From: Quercus robur
Lineage: Eukaryota; Streptophyta; Magnoliopsida; Fagales; Fagaceae
Length of the DNA stretch: 64,000 nt
Reading direction: 5' to 3'
NCBI RefSeq assembly: GCF_932294415.1
Contig: NC_065541.1
Coordinates: forward strand, 56,956,290-57,020,289
Shown one piece after another: positions 24,871 to 35,531 of this stretch. Under the pieces are notes generated by a model, which searched no databases, was not told the DNA's origin, and was given only the letters and a program-made list of their open reading frames with translations. The position numbers and the translations under genes were made by a program. The number at the start of each line of letters is the position of its first letter. The stretch's first letter is position 1.

Positions 24871-27800
24871 GGATGAAACCTTAAAATAATTTGACCTATA
24901 AAGAGAGAATACTTATTTGAAATATAATAAATCTTTTATGAATGCAGATATTTAATATGGTTATATGCTCTTCTTGTATATTTTTGCATTTACCTGAAAG
25001 GTTTGCATCGATTTATGTATTATAGTTTTCTTTTGGAGTGATACCAAACGTGAGAGCCAAAGGCAAAGCATCAGTGCGTGTTGCAGACATTCTAAACCGT
25101 ATGCAAGCAGAGGAACCTGTTAACTCACCTGATGTAATTATCTACAGCTTCAAGCTCCTTTTTATGCAAACTAAGTTGAAAAAAATGCATTTTTATAAAA
25201 TGATGCACACTTCACTGCCTCCCACTAATGTTTTGTTTGTTACTACAGATGGTTGTGCCAGAGATAAATACACTCATCCTTTTAGATAGGGAGGTAACCT
25301 TTTCTTCGTTCCCTCTATTTTACTGTATGTTCTCTGATGTGAAGTCATGCTAGTTTCAAATGATATGCAACCATGTGTTTAAAAATTGTGTATTTTCTTA
25401 ACCTACCTTATGCCTGGAGGACAAGCAAATTTTAAAACCTTGTCGAATTGGAGAGCAAGCCATGTATGGTTGGTCCTAGAATAGAGAGATTAAAAATGAC
25501 ATGAAATATAAGCCAAAAGTTTACTAAAGACAACCCAGTGCACTACATGTCGAAAAAAAAGGGACCAAAAGTGACATTAAATTGAAAAGCCTATATTCCA
25601 AAAGATGACTAAGTGCGACCTCAAAAAAAATAAAAATAAAAAATAAAAAACAGAGAGAGAGAAGAAGATGACTAAGCACAACTAACTGCACTATAAGCCC
25701 AAAATGAAAATGAATAAAAATACCCTTTACATTAAATTAAAAAAATCAATACTTTATATGCTTACTAATCTAACTTCATTAAAATATTGACTTGTGGGTT
25801 TGGTTTTAATTTGTTTTAGAGTTGAATCTATATCGTTATTAAAAATGAATCAATTTCCAAATATTTTATTTCCGTAGGCTCTTGTCAAGAATTTCAGATT
25901 TAAATGTTTACTCTGTTCTGTAATACCCCAAATCCAGTTTCTTATCGGAAGAAGAATGTAGAGAAATATAGAGATGTTGATAATAAAGAAAGGAATTATA
26001 AGTTCTTATTAAGAACTGGCAGTTTGGCACACTTCAAAATTTGATTCACTTATTAAAAAAAGAGAGAAGGTTTTAAACTAGTTCTCATTTTTGAGCTACT
26101 TTTGCAATTCTTAGTTGTAGATTTATAATGTCTATGATATTATAAATCCTTGCTGTTGCTTAAAGTTGACTATTCCTCGGCTGCAGGTTGACATGGTTAC
26201 TCCTATGTTGTCTCAATTAACATATGAGGGGCTACTTGATGAGGTATGCAAAGGAAGTAGGCCCATACTTATGCAATGCATAATTGTTACCTGGCATGAT
26301 AGTTATGTCCCTGGAATGATGTGATTGATAAGTTTAATGATTTATAGTCCTCATATTGTCTTATACAAATTCAATTAGCTTGGTGAAAACTCCTCCTCCA
26401 TTAAGAATTTGACTTTGTTTTTAACATTGTGTTTTTCCTTTATGTTATATCCATTCTGGTCAAAATTACATTACCTGGACTTGTGAGACTACTGAACCTC
26501 TAATTGCATGACCATCAGATTGTTTTAGTTTTATTTATGCTCAAGCTAAATCATTAAAGCTCGATCTTTTAAGAGAAATTATTTTTGTTACTTTCTTGCA
26601 TGGGCCTGAAATGGGATGCCTATTGGTTCCGGTTATATCGATTTTGTTATAAGCTCTCTAATATGTTTACTGCAGTGTCTGCATGTCAATAATGGTTCTG
26701 TGGAGCTGGATGCATCTATCATGGGTCTCCAACAAGAGGGAAAAAAGATAAAAGTTCCACTTAATTTGAGGTAAATTATTGTCTCTGCTTGATATATCTT
26801 GCTGCTCTTGACAACAATGACCAAGCCTTAGTTCCAAAATTTTGGGGTCAGCCACAGATCGTCAATAAACTAATCAGGGTCAGTGACATGATTCTTTTCC
26901 TCCATCTATTCAATCCAAAGTCATGTTCTTAATTCTTTTTAATTGTTGTTTCTAGTTATACTGATTTTTTTTTTCTAAGATATGGCTAAATATTATGTTC
27001 AATGTGGTGGCTAAGCCTCAAATTCTCAGTGAAGCTATGTATGTGTGTGTATGTAGTTATGTATTCTGTTCAAAATCGTTTCTAAACTTGTCGTACTTGT
27101 GGATCAAATAATTGTATTAGAATATGATATGCATAATTTACTAGAAAGGCATACAAATGAGGGAACAAATTGTACAAAATTTTGCAGATCCTATGAGGAT
27201 AGCAATAAAGAAACCTTTGGTTTCACATGAGCATATCACAAAGCATCTTAAAAATTCCAAAATGTTTATGCTCTTTCTTTTGTTTCTCTCTCTCTTTTTT
27301 TATTTATTTATGAAATGCTTAGTTTCTAGAATAACCTAAAGGATGAAAAAGCTAATATCTCTGTACCATATCTAATCACTAATGTTCATGAAATTTTACC
27401 CCCCGCGGGGGTGGGGGGTGTGTAATTAAATATTTTCTCTATCATATGACTAATATTTAACTTTCAATTGTGGCGGCTAAGCCTTGGATGTTCCAATGTC
27501 GTGTGAAGTGTCCTTTTTTGTAGATTCACTTCCACAGTTCCACAAAGCCCTTTAATCCTAAGTTAGTTATTATGTTACTTCTCTAGTTTTTACAGATGCA
27601 CCTTAGGATGTCAGATGCTCCAACTGTTTAATGTTGTTGATATCTTGCATACCATCTTTTAGTTGTAGGTACAGAAGGGAAAACATCAATTTGGTACCAA
27701 ACTATTATTTATTTACTTATTCTATTTTTCTTGGATTATATGTTGATGCAAGAATTGCCAGTTGCCCCAAATGCTTTCACTAAATATATCTTTTCCATCT

Positions 27801-29550
27801 TGGTTGTTTTTCCTTTCCACTTCTTTATTTCCACCTTATTCTATCCTTCCTTCTTGTCACATTCACTTACCGCTGATGGTCTAAATTTTTTAGTGACAAG
27901 CTGTTTAAGGAGATACAGGATCTCAACTTTGAAGTTGTCGTCCAGGTTGATCTATTTAAACTAGTTTATATTACTTGCAATCATAGCTTATACTTCAATT
28001 TCCAAATCTGTCTCTTGTCAGTTGTCTATAAAAAAAAGTCCCATTATTTTTCTTGGAGTTCTATTTTCTTAGTTGCCATCTGCAGTATGATTGCAGATTC
28101 TACGTCAGAAAGCAACATCCATGAAGCAGGACTACACAGAAGTGACAACAACTGTAAGTGAATGGTTTAACAACTGAACATTGCTGCCTCTTTTGTGTTT
28201 ATGATTGATGCAAAGTTGAATATTTCCATGAAACTGATGTTAGTGCTAAAATACATTTGTCCAACTTCTCTGCTATAAAATTCAAGTACCTTGGTAAAAT
28301 ATGTATTAGCTATAGTTGTTACTTACTAGTTTGGTTGTAATTGCATGCATGGTTGAATAGTTCAACCCATAATCGAGGGGATTAACAGGATTGTTATGTG
28401 ATTGTTTACTTATGAACAAAAAAAGAAGATTATTTATGTGTCAAATGATGCACTATCAACTTCTAGTATTTTACCACATACGGTTCTCTCCACAAGCACA
28501 ATCAGTATCTCAATTCCTTTCTAGACTGTTAAATGAAGTTGTAAATGTTTTCTAATGGACTGCTATGTTGTGCACAGACACAGTCAGTTTCTGAATTAAA
28601 GGACTTTGTCAAAAAGCTGAACTCGTTGCCAGAGATGACAGTAAGTATTTTCCTACTTTTAATTTTTCATTTTCGAGATCTATATGTGTGTTTCCAATTA
28701 ATTTTAATTTTATGGAATTTGTTGCTTTAGAGGCACATAAATCTTGCTCAGCATCTGCCGACATTCACATCAAAGCCAGCCTTTCTTGGGCAACTTGACA
28801 TGGAACACACATTGTTGAGGCACAGAGTTATGACATGTGAGCACAATTTCTACTGTTATCTCCAACTTTTGAAGACCTAATGTGTTGATTATATGCTTTT
28901 CGCTTTATAATATATGTGAATATACTCAATGCAAAAGCATGCAGATTGGGTAGTAAATGGTTTACTGAATTTCAGGACTAAGGGTTGATGCAGTGCTTAT
29001 GGCCATGTAGTTATGATGTTATTATCATGTTTGTTTGTTTAACAATGAGCTTATGGTCTTTCTGTTCCTGACTTGTTTGACTTTCCAGAAGCGCCAATTG
29101 CTCTTCAACCTAAAACCAAATTATTGTTTGTCATCTTTGGAACGCATCAAAGCTATCCAACCACTCTACTCAAAGAATTTTTTTTTTTTTTTGGATTGAC
29201 GAACTGTGCTGGCATCTTTTAGGTGCAGCGCACTTCAAAATTCAATCAAGTATAAATAATAAATGTCCCCCCTTTTTGATTGGTGATAGTACCTGTTCTG
29301 AGTCTTCTGACCTGTGCAACTTGTATCATATGGAATAACTGAAATGGCATTCTTTTTTTCTTTTTAAGCAATTGTATTTATAATCTTTCTTTGGTTACTA
29401 AAATCTATGCATTTTTGGCATCTTCAAGTCATTTCTCAAGATCAACTCCTTTCAATTTGTCATAAATACGAATTATGGATTCTCAGTCCCCTATCCTAAT
29501 TTCAAAAGCATGAAACTAATGCAGATGCTTTGAGTACATTGAAGAATTGA

Positions 29551-29612
29551 TCCAGTTACAATGATGTCTATTTTCCAGACTGATTAACCAGTTACAATGA
29601 TGTCTATTTTCA
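29551..29612 (+). repeat. 37-bp short tandem duplication at the VPS33 deletion point
   Basis: The phrase ccagttacaatgatgtctat occurs at about 29552 and again at about 29589. It begins at the last recognisable codon of the exon at 29525-29555 and replaces that exon's donor. This suggests a repair scar at the deletion joint. Confidence 0.7.
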
Positions 29613-29749
29613 TCATCATTTTTAGGTTTCTAGAATGTTTGAGTAACTTGTTCTTGCAGGAAGGGATGGCATATGATTTGATTGTTGGGACAACCAAAAT
29701 TGTCAGTGGGCATAGCTTAGCTGAAACTTTTGTAGAGAGGTTGGGCTAA

Positions 29750-30361
29750 GGTGAAAATTTTTGTTTGTTTTTTCTTTTTCTTTTTGTAAAGTCTTACTGG
29801 CTATGAGAGTAGAAACTGAGGGTTGTTGGCCTGACTTGAAGCCCATGTAGGGCATGTTGAACTGATTATATCTGTTAGCTTGTTGAGAGTAGCGTGTACG
29901 GTTTTCTGGCTTCACCTTTTCTGTATTGATTTTGTGAGGTCAAATCCCAGCAACCCTTTGAAGGAATTATTTGGTTTGAATTGAAAGAGAGTATTTCCAC
30001 TTAGTTGTGATTATTTTTCTATGGCTAATGACTGTCAGCATTGCATGCATGAAATTGTGAAGAAAGTGTAGAGCATCGTATGCCTTAGGTGTTGTTACCA
30101 GAAAATTGAAAATGGAACCCATAATCCTAATCATGGTGGTCAGATTTAGAAGTAATCTTTCTTGATTTTTATATACAACCTATATAACAACTGATATACG
30201 CCATCCTTAAAACCTAGCCTGCAAACATTTTTCTTCGTACACAACACCAAGTCCAACGCTAAAAAGACTATTTACATTTGGGTGAAATACATTGTTAATC
30301 TTTGAAGTTTCAAATACGAGCTATTAGTTGTGAATTTTTTAACAAATGAGGAATGTTAGGC
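29750..30361. other. Former VPS33 3' region and spacer
   Basis: Follows the VPS33 stop. T-rich, with no gene. Phrases such as accaagtccaacgctaaaaa and tcctaatcatggtggtcaga recur in diverged form near 35.3-35.4 kb, which suggests the two stretches are related. Confidence 0.4.
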
Positions 30362-30364
30362 TAG

Positions 30365-30869
30365 GGGATGTTTGGATTTTGTGTTTTCTATCACTCATCA
30401 CTCTAAACTCATCACTCAAAATTGGTGGGTACCATGCATGTTACAATTGTTTGAATGAGTTTTCATTTTCTATTTCTATCACTCAAAACTCACCAAATTG
30501 AGTTATGAGTTAGTGAGAATGAGGGAAAAAAAAATTTTGAGTTATGAAAATAGAATTATGGTGGCACTTTCGTAATTTCACTCAACTAATAGGCCCCACT
30601 TTTTGTGTGTTGTCAAATCCATGCAAACTCACTTGACTCCCCAACGGCTCTCTCCTCTCTCATCATACCTGACTTTTTTTTGCTTTGTTTCTTTGATTTT
30701 CTGTGTTCTTACCAAGCCACTCATCATCACTTTTTTTTCTTCACGCCCGGTCTGGGCTTGGTTTCTCTAATTTTTTTTCCCTCTTTTCTTTCCCTTTTAC
30801 ATTAGGTTTCTGGGTTTGGTTTCTATTCTCTCTCTTTCTCTCTCCTTTTCACTAGGTTTTTGGGCTTGG

Positions 30870-30934
<65 letters not shown>

Positions 30935-31483
30935 GCTTCATAGGGTAATTTGTTGTGGTGTTGAAGGTATTGGTGGTGCCAGATCTGCTATGGTGGATGG
31001 TTTTGATTTTTTGTGATTTGCATGGTGTTGGATGGAAAACTATGGTGGGCTGAATTTTTTTAAGGTTGTGATTTGTGGATTTGTGGGTTGTTGGTGGTGG
31101 TAGGAGGCAAGGTGGTTGGGTTTTTTTAGTTGGGTGCTGGGTTTGAGTGGATGAGGATGGAGTTGATTCAAGCTCCACGATTTGGCGAGTTTAGGTATTG
31201 GGGGTTGAAGGAAAAAAAGAGTAATAACAATGTAAAGAGAATTGAAGAGGTTTCTTTCCACACGCGAGTAGCTGTTCGGTTTCCACTGCACCAAGTCAAT
31301 CCATGGGTCCCACAAAAAGTTGAGATTTTTGAGTTTTTAGAATGAAAACTCAACCGAGTGTAAGGGCCAAACAGAGCTGGGTATAAGTTGGGGATTTTCA
31401 AGTGATAAAAAATGAGTTATAGGATGATGATTTTTTGGTGATGAGTGACGAGATATCAATCACTCACCATCCAAACAGCACCA
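30365..31483. mobile_element. Probable TIR transposon with internal (CT)n tract
   Basis: The ends read inward as GGGATGTTTGGAT (left) and TGGTGCTGTTTGGAT (right, minus strand), each followed by atcactcatcac-like sequence. A TAG triplet flanks both sides (30362-30364 and 31484-31486), fitting a PIF/Harbinger-size duplication. The interior is T- and G-rich and non-coding. The superfamily assignment is tentative. Confidence 0.5.
30872..30932. repeat. (CT)n microsatellite, about 30 units
   Basis: Uninterrupted CT dinucleotides for about 60 bases, inside the TIR element. Frames that read it as Arg-Glu repeats are artefacts. Confidence 0.95.
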
Positions 31484-31486
31484 TAG

Positions 31487-32415
31487 TCCTTTTGTCAACT
31501 CCTATTAGTTTTTTTGTCTGTGTCTAATGAAGTGATGACATGACAATTTTTTTTATTATAAAAAATTTACACACATGCTTGGGTCTAATGGATAAACCTG
31601 TTTTATTTGGATCTTTCCCCAATTCAAACCCATTAGAAGAGAAACCCATATTCACACACAAATCCGATAGAGAGAATGCATTTGTGTGCTAGCTGATCAA
31701 GGCAAGTGCATATACAGCTTGGGCTGTTTATTGGACTTCATTTTTTTGCTATGAATGGTCTAATTAATGTAATAATGTTGTCAGTAATGGCTAGTTTGAA
31801 TTGAAGGATAGTAGAGTAGAGTTGCCGGAAATTAGAGAATGCAATGGCAAAACAGCCTAAAGGTTGGATATGGCATTTTTGAAAAAAAAAAAAACAAAAC
31901 TCAAAATTATTTGCTAAAAGCCCATCATCAGTGCAAGCCCGAGAATCGAATTTGGAACAAACTGACTAGGACCTATTGGACTCGAACCGGTTGGGAACAG
32001 TGGCCTATAGGTTAGGTTTGGTCAAGGGTAGTAATATACCAGTCTGGTCCTAAAAATTACAAAAGACTGACTGGACCGGATTGTTTACATCCCTAAATGT
32101 GCAATTTGTGTACAGTGCTAAAATTAATTTTTGTTACCATTTTACAAAATTACCAAAACTATTTATTGTCAATATATATATATATATATATTCAGTTAAG
32201 GTTTATCAAAGAGGTTGCCCGAGTCATCACATCAAAATTACATAAAGGATTATTTTAACATAAAGATGTTCAGCTTGAAGATGTCTTGCTAAAACAAATA
32301 CAATGAGCTTTCTATGAGATAGATTCTTATTATTTGTGTTTTTTTTTTTAATAAAGGAATTCTTCTTCTTTTTTATATGCATATAATAAAATTTGAATGG
32401 AAAATGTTAAAAATA
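31487..32415. other. Spacer with a hAT end fragment
   Basis: Non-coding. At about 31930-32095 the sequence has gaaccggttggg and ends gattgtttacatcccta. Read on the minus strand this is TAGGGATGTAAACAATCCGG, a typical hAT terminus. The other end was not found. A TA run lies at 32174-32190. Confidence 0.4.
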
Positions 32416-32562
32416 ACAATTTTTGCCACATCTTACTCATGTGGCAAGTCGTAAGTGGTGGAGTTGTGGATCCACCACTTTTACTTCACCACTCATGAGT
32501 TGTGGCAAGTCGTGAGTGGTGGGTCCACAACTTGCCATGTAAGCAAGTTGTGACAAAAATTA
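32416..32562. repeat. Foldback (hairpin) element
   Basis: The left arm (caatttttgccacatcttac, then tcatgtggcaagtcgt) pairs with the right arm (acttgccatgtaagcaagtt, then gtgacaaaaatta) with scattered mismatches. The centre has further short inverted and direct copies of agtggtgg and ccaccact. No coding sequence. Probably a small MITE. Confidence 0.6.
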
Positions 32563-33546
32563 TAGGAAAAGTTGTGGTTCAAGTATTACTCAATTTGAAT
32601 CTATGATGTCCCATTTTCGTTATAATATCAAGGCAAGAAATTAATGTGTGTATATAATATAAATATATATATATATATTATGAAGAAAACTAAAGTAAAT
32701 ATATTATATATAAGTAAAGTCAGTAAATAATAAAGTAATATTATAAAAAGTAAAGTAGATAATAAGGCAACTAAGTCAATACTTAATCATAAACAAAGTA
32801 AATTACAATATTGTCAAAAAATTTCTAAAAAAAAAAAAAGTCAAAATAAACCCTTACAGGAAATGGAGGTAGAAACAGGTTTTTCCAAGTAGGAAAGAAT
32901 AAAGATTACAAGATTAGATATCTGGGAAGGTAAGGGAAATTTAGGAAGAATATGAAAGCTAAAAATTAAGTTTTGGTTACTATTGAAGAGAAGCAGCCTT
33001 TTTATAGGCAAAATTAGGCACTATTTGAATAGTGAATAGTGAACATTAAATTTGACTTTTTTAATATTCACAACAGGTTTTCAACAGCTTTATTTGTATG
33101 TGCTAGCAATAGTGATGTAAGCAGCAGTTTTAGCAAATTTGTCGGTATATGCAGACAATAGTGATATAAGTAGTGACCTTATCAATTTAGTCAGTATGTG
33201 TCGATAGATCGTCTTTTGCAATTATAGAACTGAAGTAAGAAATCAGTCTTCAGCTAAGTCTAGAGTAGCAATTGAGTCTCACACACACGCGCGGGTGTGT
33301 GTGTACACATATATGGTATAGGTGAAAGACTTTACATGTTGAGTTAAATCTAGTGAGAATGAATTCCATTAAACTAACTAACAACAATACTAGATGGAAT
33401 GAAGTTAGACATGGGCACAAGAAGCTGTCAAAATTAGAAGTGGTGAAGAGGGCTTTGAACATCCTTGGAGGGGGGAATGTGCAGAATAGCACAGTGAGGA
33501 AGGAGTATATTGTAAGTTATGATGCGTTAGAAAGAAAGTTGGAAAA
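32563..33546. other. AT-rich spacer
   Basis: Long AT-rich tract with direct near-repeats (agtaaagtnaataa at 32690-32780; tttgtcggtatatgcagaca near 33138 with a diverged echo near 33186). A short cacacacgcgcgggtgtgtgtg palindrome lies at about 33280. No gene seen. Confidence 0.4.
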
Positions 33547-34119
33547 TAGCATCTCGAGTTTTATAGACTCGATTTCAGTCTATAGATCTCGAGTCTTATA
33601 GACTCGAGTTCTAAAAAGCAAAACCAACTCGATTTTGTACTTGGAGATCTGAAGAAAAACAGAGGAAGAACGATTTTCAGAGGCACGATCTAAAGAGGAA
33701 GCATGATTTGATCTGAAGAACGAAGAGATGATTTGACTCTGATCTAAAGAGGAAGAACGAAGAGATGATTTGAAGAGGCACGATCTGGTCTTCAGATCTG
33801 CCGTCAAAGAACGAAGAAGAAGAACGAAGAATGAAGAAGAAGAACAAAGAATGATCTGAAGAAAAACAGAGGAAGAACGATTTGAAGAGTCACGATCTAA
33901 AGAGGAAGCACAATTTGATCTAAAGAACAAAGAGACGATTTGGAGAGGCACGATCTGGTCTTCAAAACAGCCGTCGAAGAACGAAGAACGATCTGACACT
34001 CCGAAGAACGCAAGGAAGAAGAAGTGAAACTCGAGTTTCAAAAACTCGATTTCCACAAATCGAGACTTTAAAACTCGATTTTTAACTTGAAACTCGAGTT
34101 TTAGACACTCGAGATGCTA
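33547..34119. mobile_element. Element with CTCGAG-rich inverted ends, related to the Mutator-like element
   Basis: It begins tagcatctcgagttttatag and ends gacactcgagatgcta, inverted copies of each other. Several internal short palindromes (ctcgattt/aaatcgag, gactcgag) follow at each end. The middle is purine-rich with two copies of a roughly 200-base unit (starts near 33646 and 33852, each gatctgaagaaaaacagagg). The tagcat next to gagtct/agactcgat motif also occurs just inside the terminal repeats of the 18.5 kb element, so I infer one family. The outer ggcgaaaatggg ends are not seen here. Confidence 0.5.
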
Positions 34120-34912
34120 GTTTTTAACATTATTTTGAAACGTGTCAACTAATTAAATTTTTTAATATTTAATGTTATTTAGAAATAAAATTCTCCTTGG
34201 AGAGTTTCACTATGACCAGGCCATCATGCAACAAACTTCCACGGGGAAGGATACAAAATGCAAACCGCCTGATGGAAGTAATATAAGGTGAAAGTGGACG
34301 AAGTCATTTTCAAACAACAAAGGGAGGTTGGTATAGGAGGTTTGTAAAACAGGTATAACATGCCTGTCACTTACCTGCAAAACGCTAAGAAAGTTTCAAA
34401 TTAAGTAGCTTGGATTAAAGATTGTCCTAGTTCCATTTCTAGTGCAATTTCTCTTGATGTAACTAGTTTACAAATTTGATTGAAATTCATTTATAATAAA
34501 TAAACAAAAACATCAATACTAGATGGAGTTTGAGAAATTTTTTTTTTTTTTTTTTTTTAAATTCTTGAAAATAAAAACCAAATTTGAAGCTCACTCTAAT
34601 GTGAAGGCAATGGAAAAATTATTTGGTATTTGTAGTTGGCTTCTTGGTCTAGGTTTGTAACATGTTCAAAATAATTTTCTTGGATTTTTGAGTGTTGAAA
34701 TTTTAGAGATATTATAGCAATACTAATTATGTACCCCCAAAAAATGAGATGGAAAAAAGAATTTAGTGTTCTGGCGTCACCATAACCCACAACAAAGTAA
34801 ACCTTGCAAGTTGCAATAGAAAATTTAGCTTTTCTAATATTTTCTCACCGTAATAAACAGACACTGCTACCATAAAGTAACATTTTATTTGGTCATTATG
34901 AATAGGGTCCAG
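34120..34912. other. AT-rich spacer
   Basis: Poly-T run at about 34540-34558, otherwise unremarkable. No gene seen. Confidence 0.35.
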
Positions 34913-35111
34913 TTAATGTGTGCCCTATAAAAACTTTTCCAAAATAGATGGTTAATGTGTGTCCTTACACATATTAACCATCCATTTTGGAAAAGTTTTT
35001 ATAGGGAATAGAAAAAGCTGTCAAAACAGTTAATTACTTATTCGTTTTTCCATACAAAATTTCTTAAAATGATTTACTAATATATGCCCTAAGGGCACAT
35101 GTTAGTAAATC
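34913..35111. mobile_element. Hairpin MITE: two adjacent inverted repeats
   Basis: First hairpin 34923-35006: arms of about 40 bases, starting ccctataaaaacttttcc and ending with its complement, only two or three mismatches, and almost no loop. Second hairpin 35071-35111: gatttactaatatatgccct pairs with agggcacatgttagtaaatc. The outer edges ttaatgtgtgccct (34913) and agggcacatgtta are inverted copies, so both lie within one small terminal-repeat element. Non-coding. Confidence 0.7.
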
Positions 35112-35531
35112 CTATAACCAAATATGAAACTTAACTCTTTCTACAACATATACAACAGAAAATTGACGAGGCATATAGGTAAGAGTTACAAATGTACACC
35201 TGACCACCCGTATGCTATGAAAGTTCTGTGAAAATGTTCATGCCTTGCTGCCCTTTGTTGCAAAAGGCTGGGTCTTGAACATGCTGGTCAGATTTATAAG
35301 TGTTCCAGTCGACAATCTTTTCTGCTTTTCATTCCCATATAACTGATACATGCCATTCTTAAGCATATTTCTTTGTAGATAAACACCAACTGCAACGCTA
35401 AATTGAACTTTCTTCTAGCATAAATTCTTATATAACAAGATTTCCTGCACAGCTTTCTGAAACATATCTATGAATTAAACTTTCTTCATGCAAAAGATGG
35501 CCCCAACAAACTCCTAAATACAGCTAGAATT
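35112..35531. other. PUB14 3' flank
   Basis: Probably includes the PUB14 3' untranslated region (minus strand). Contains phrases similar to 30.1-30.3 kb. No gene seen. Confidence 0.4.

Larger units (their letters stand above)
21449..24875 (-). mobile_element. Internally deleted Ty3/gypsy (Tat-like) LTR retrotransposon
   Basis: The whole element runs 21454-24870 on the minus strand, flanked by a perfect 5-bp duplication ggatg (21449-21453 and 24871-24875). LTR ends are TGATG...CATCA. Order in element sense: 5' LTR, primer site, gag, a tail of pol joined out of frame, 93-bp tandem repeats, an ORF remnant in antisense, purine tract, 3' LTR. Protease, reverse transcriptase, RNase H and nearly all of integrase are missing. 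The LTRs differ at roughly 15-20 of about 560 positions by eye (about 3%), so the insertion is moderately recent. It lies in a VPS33 intron, opposite to that gene. Confidence 0.92.
20921..29749 (+). pseudogene. VPS33: VPS33 (Sec1/Munc18 subunit of HOPS/CORVET) unprocessed pseudogene
   Basis: VPS33 is the SM-family subunit of the HOPS/CORVET tethers for vacuolar fusion. Recognisable exons with intact AG/GT borders: 20921-21030, 21114-21224, 21341-21406, 25026-25133, 25249-25293, 26187-26243, 26676-26770, 27894-27945, 28097-28153, 28578-28640, 28731-28836, 29525-29555, 29660-29749. They read LDLMKFICSN, PLDEDVLSFELDLAYK, VDGDTSSLWHIAKAI, FSFGVIPNVRAKGKASVRVA, INTLILLDREVDMVTPM, ELKDFVKKLNSLPEM, CFEYIEELIQ and finally the C-terminal EGMAYDLIVGTTK. 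Breaks: the N-terminal exons (roughly 90 residues) are missing; one base is lost in the first exon (after QREYL) and one in 28731-28836 (after MEHTLL); the exon at 29525 lacks a donor; and about 190 residues between it and the last exon are gone. An LTR element occupies the intron after 21406. Retained introns and splice sites mean it is not a retrocopy. Confidence 0.88.

Noticed and set aside
26815..26870. Phrase ccttagttccaaaattttgg in a VPS33 intron
   Set aside because: It resembles a dispersed plant repeat, but I could not set ends or a class, so it was not annotated.
30852..31178. 108-residue frame with Arg-Glu repeats
   Set aside because: It is the translation of a (CT)n microsatellite inside a transposon.
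33580..34056. 158-residue Ser/Phe-rich frame
   Set aside because: It is the complement of the purine-rich repeated core of a transposable element, with no domain.
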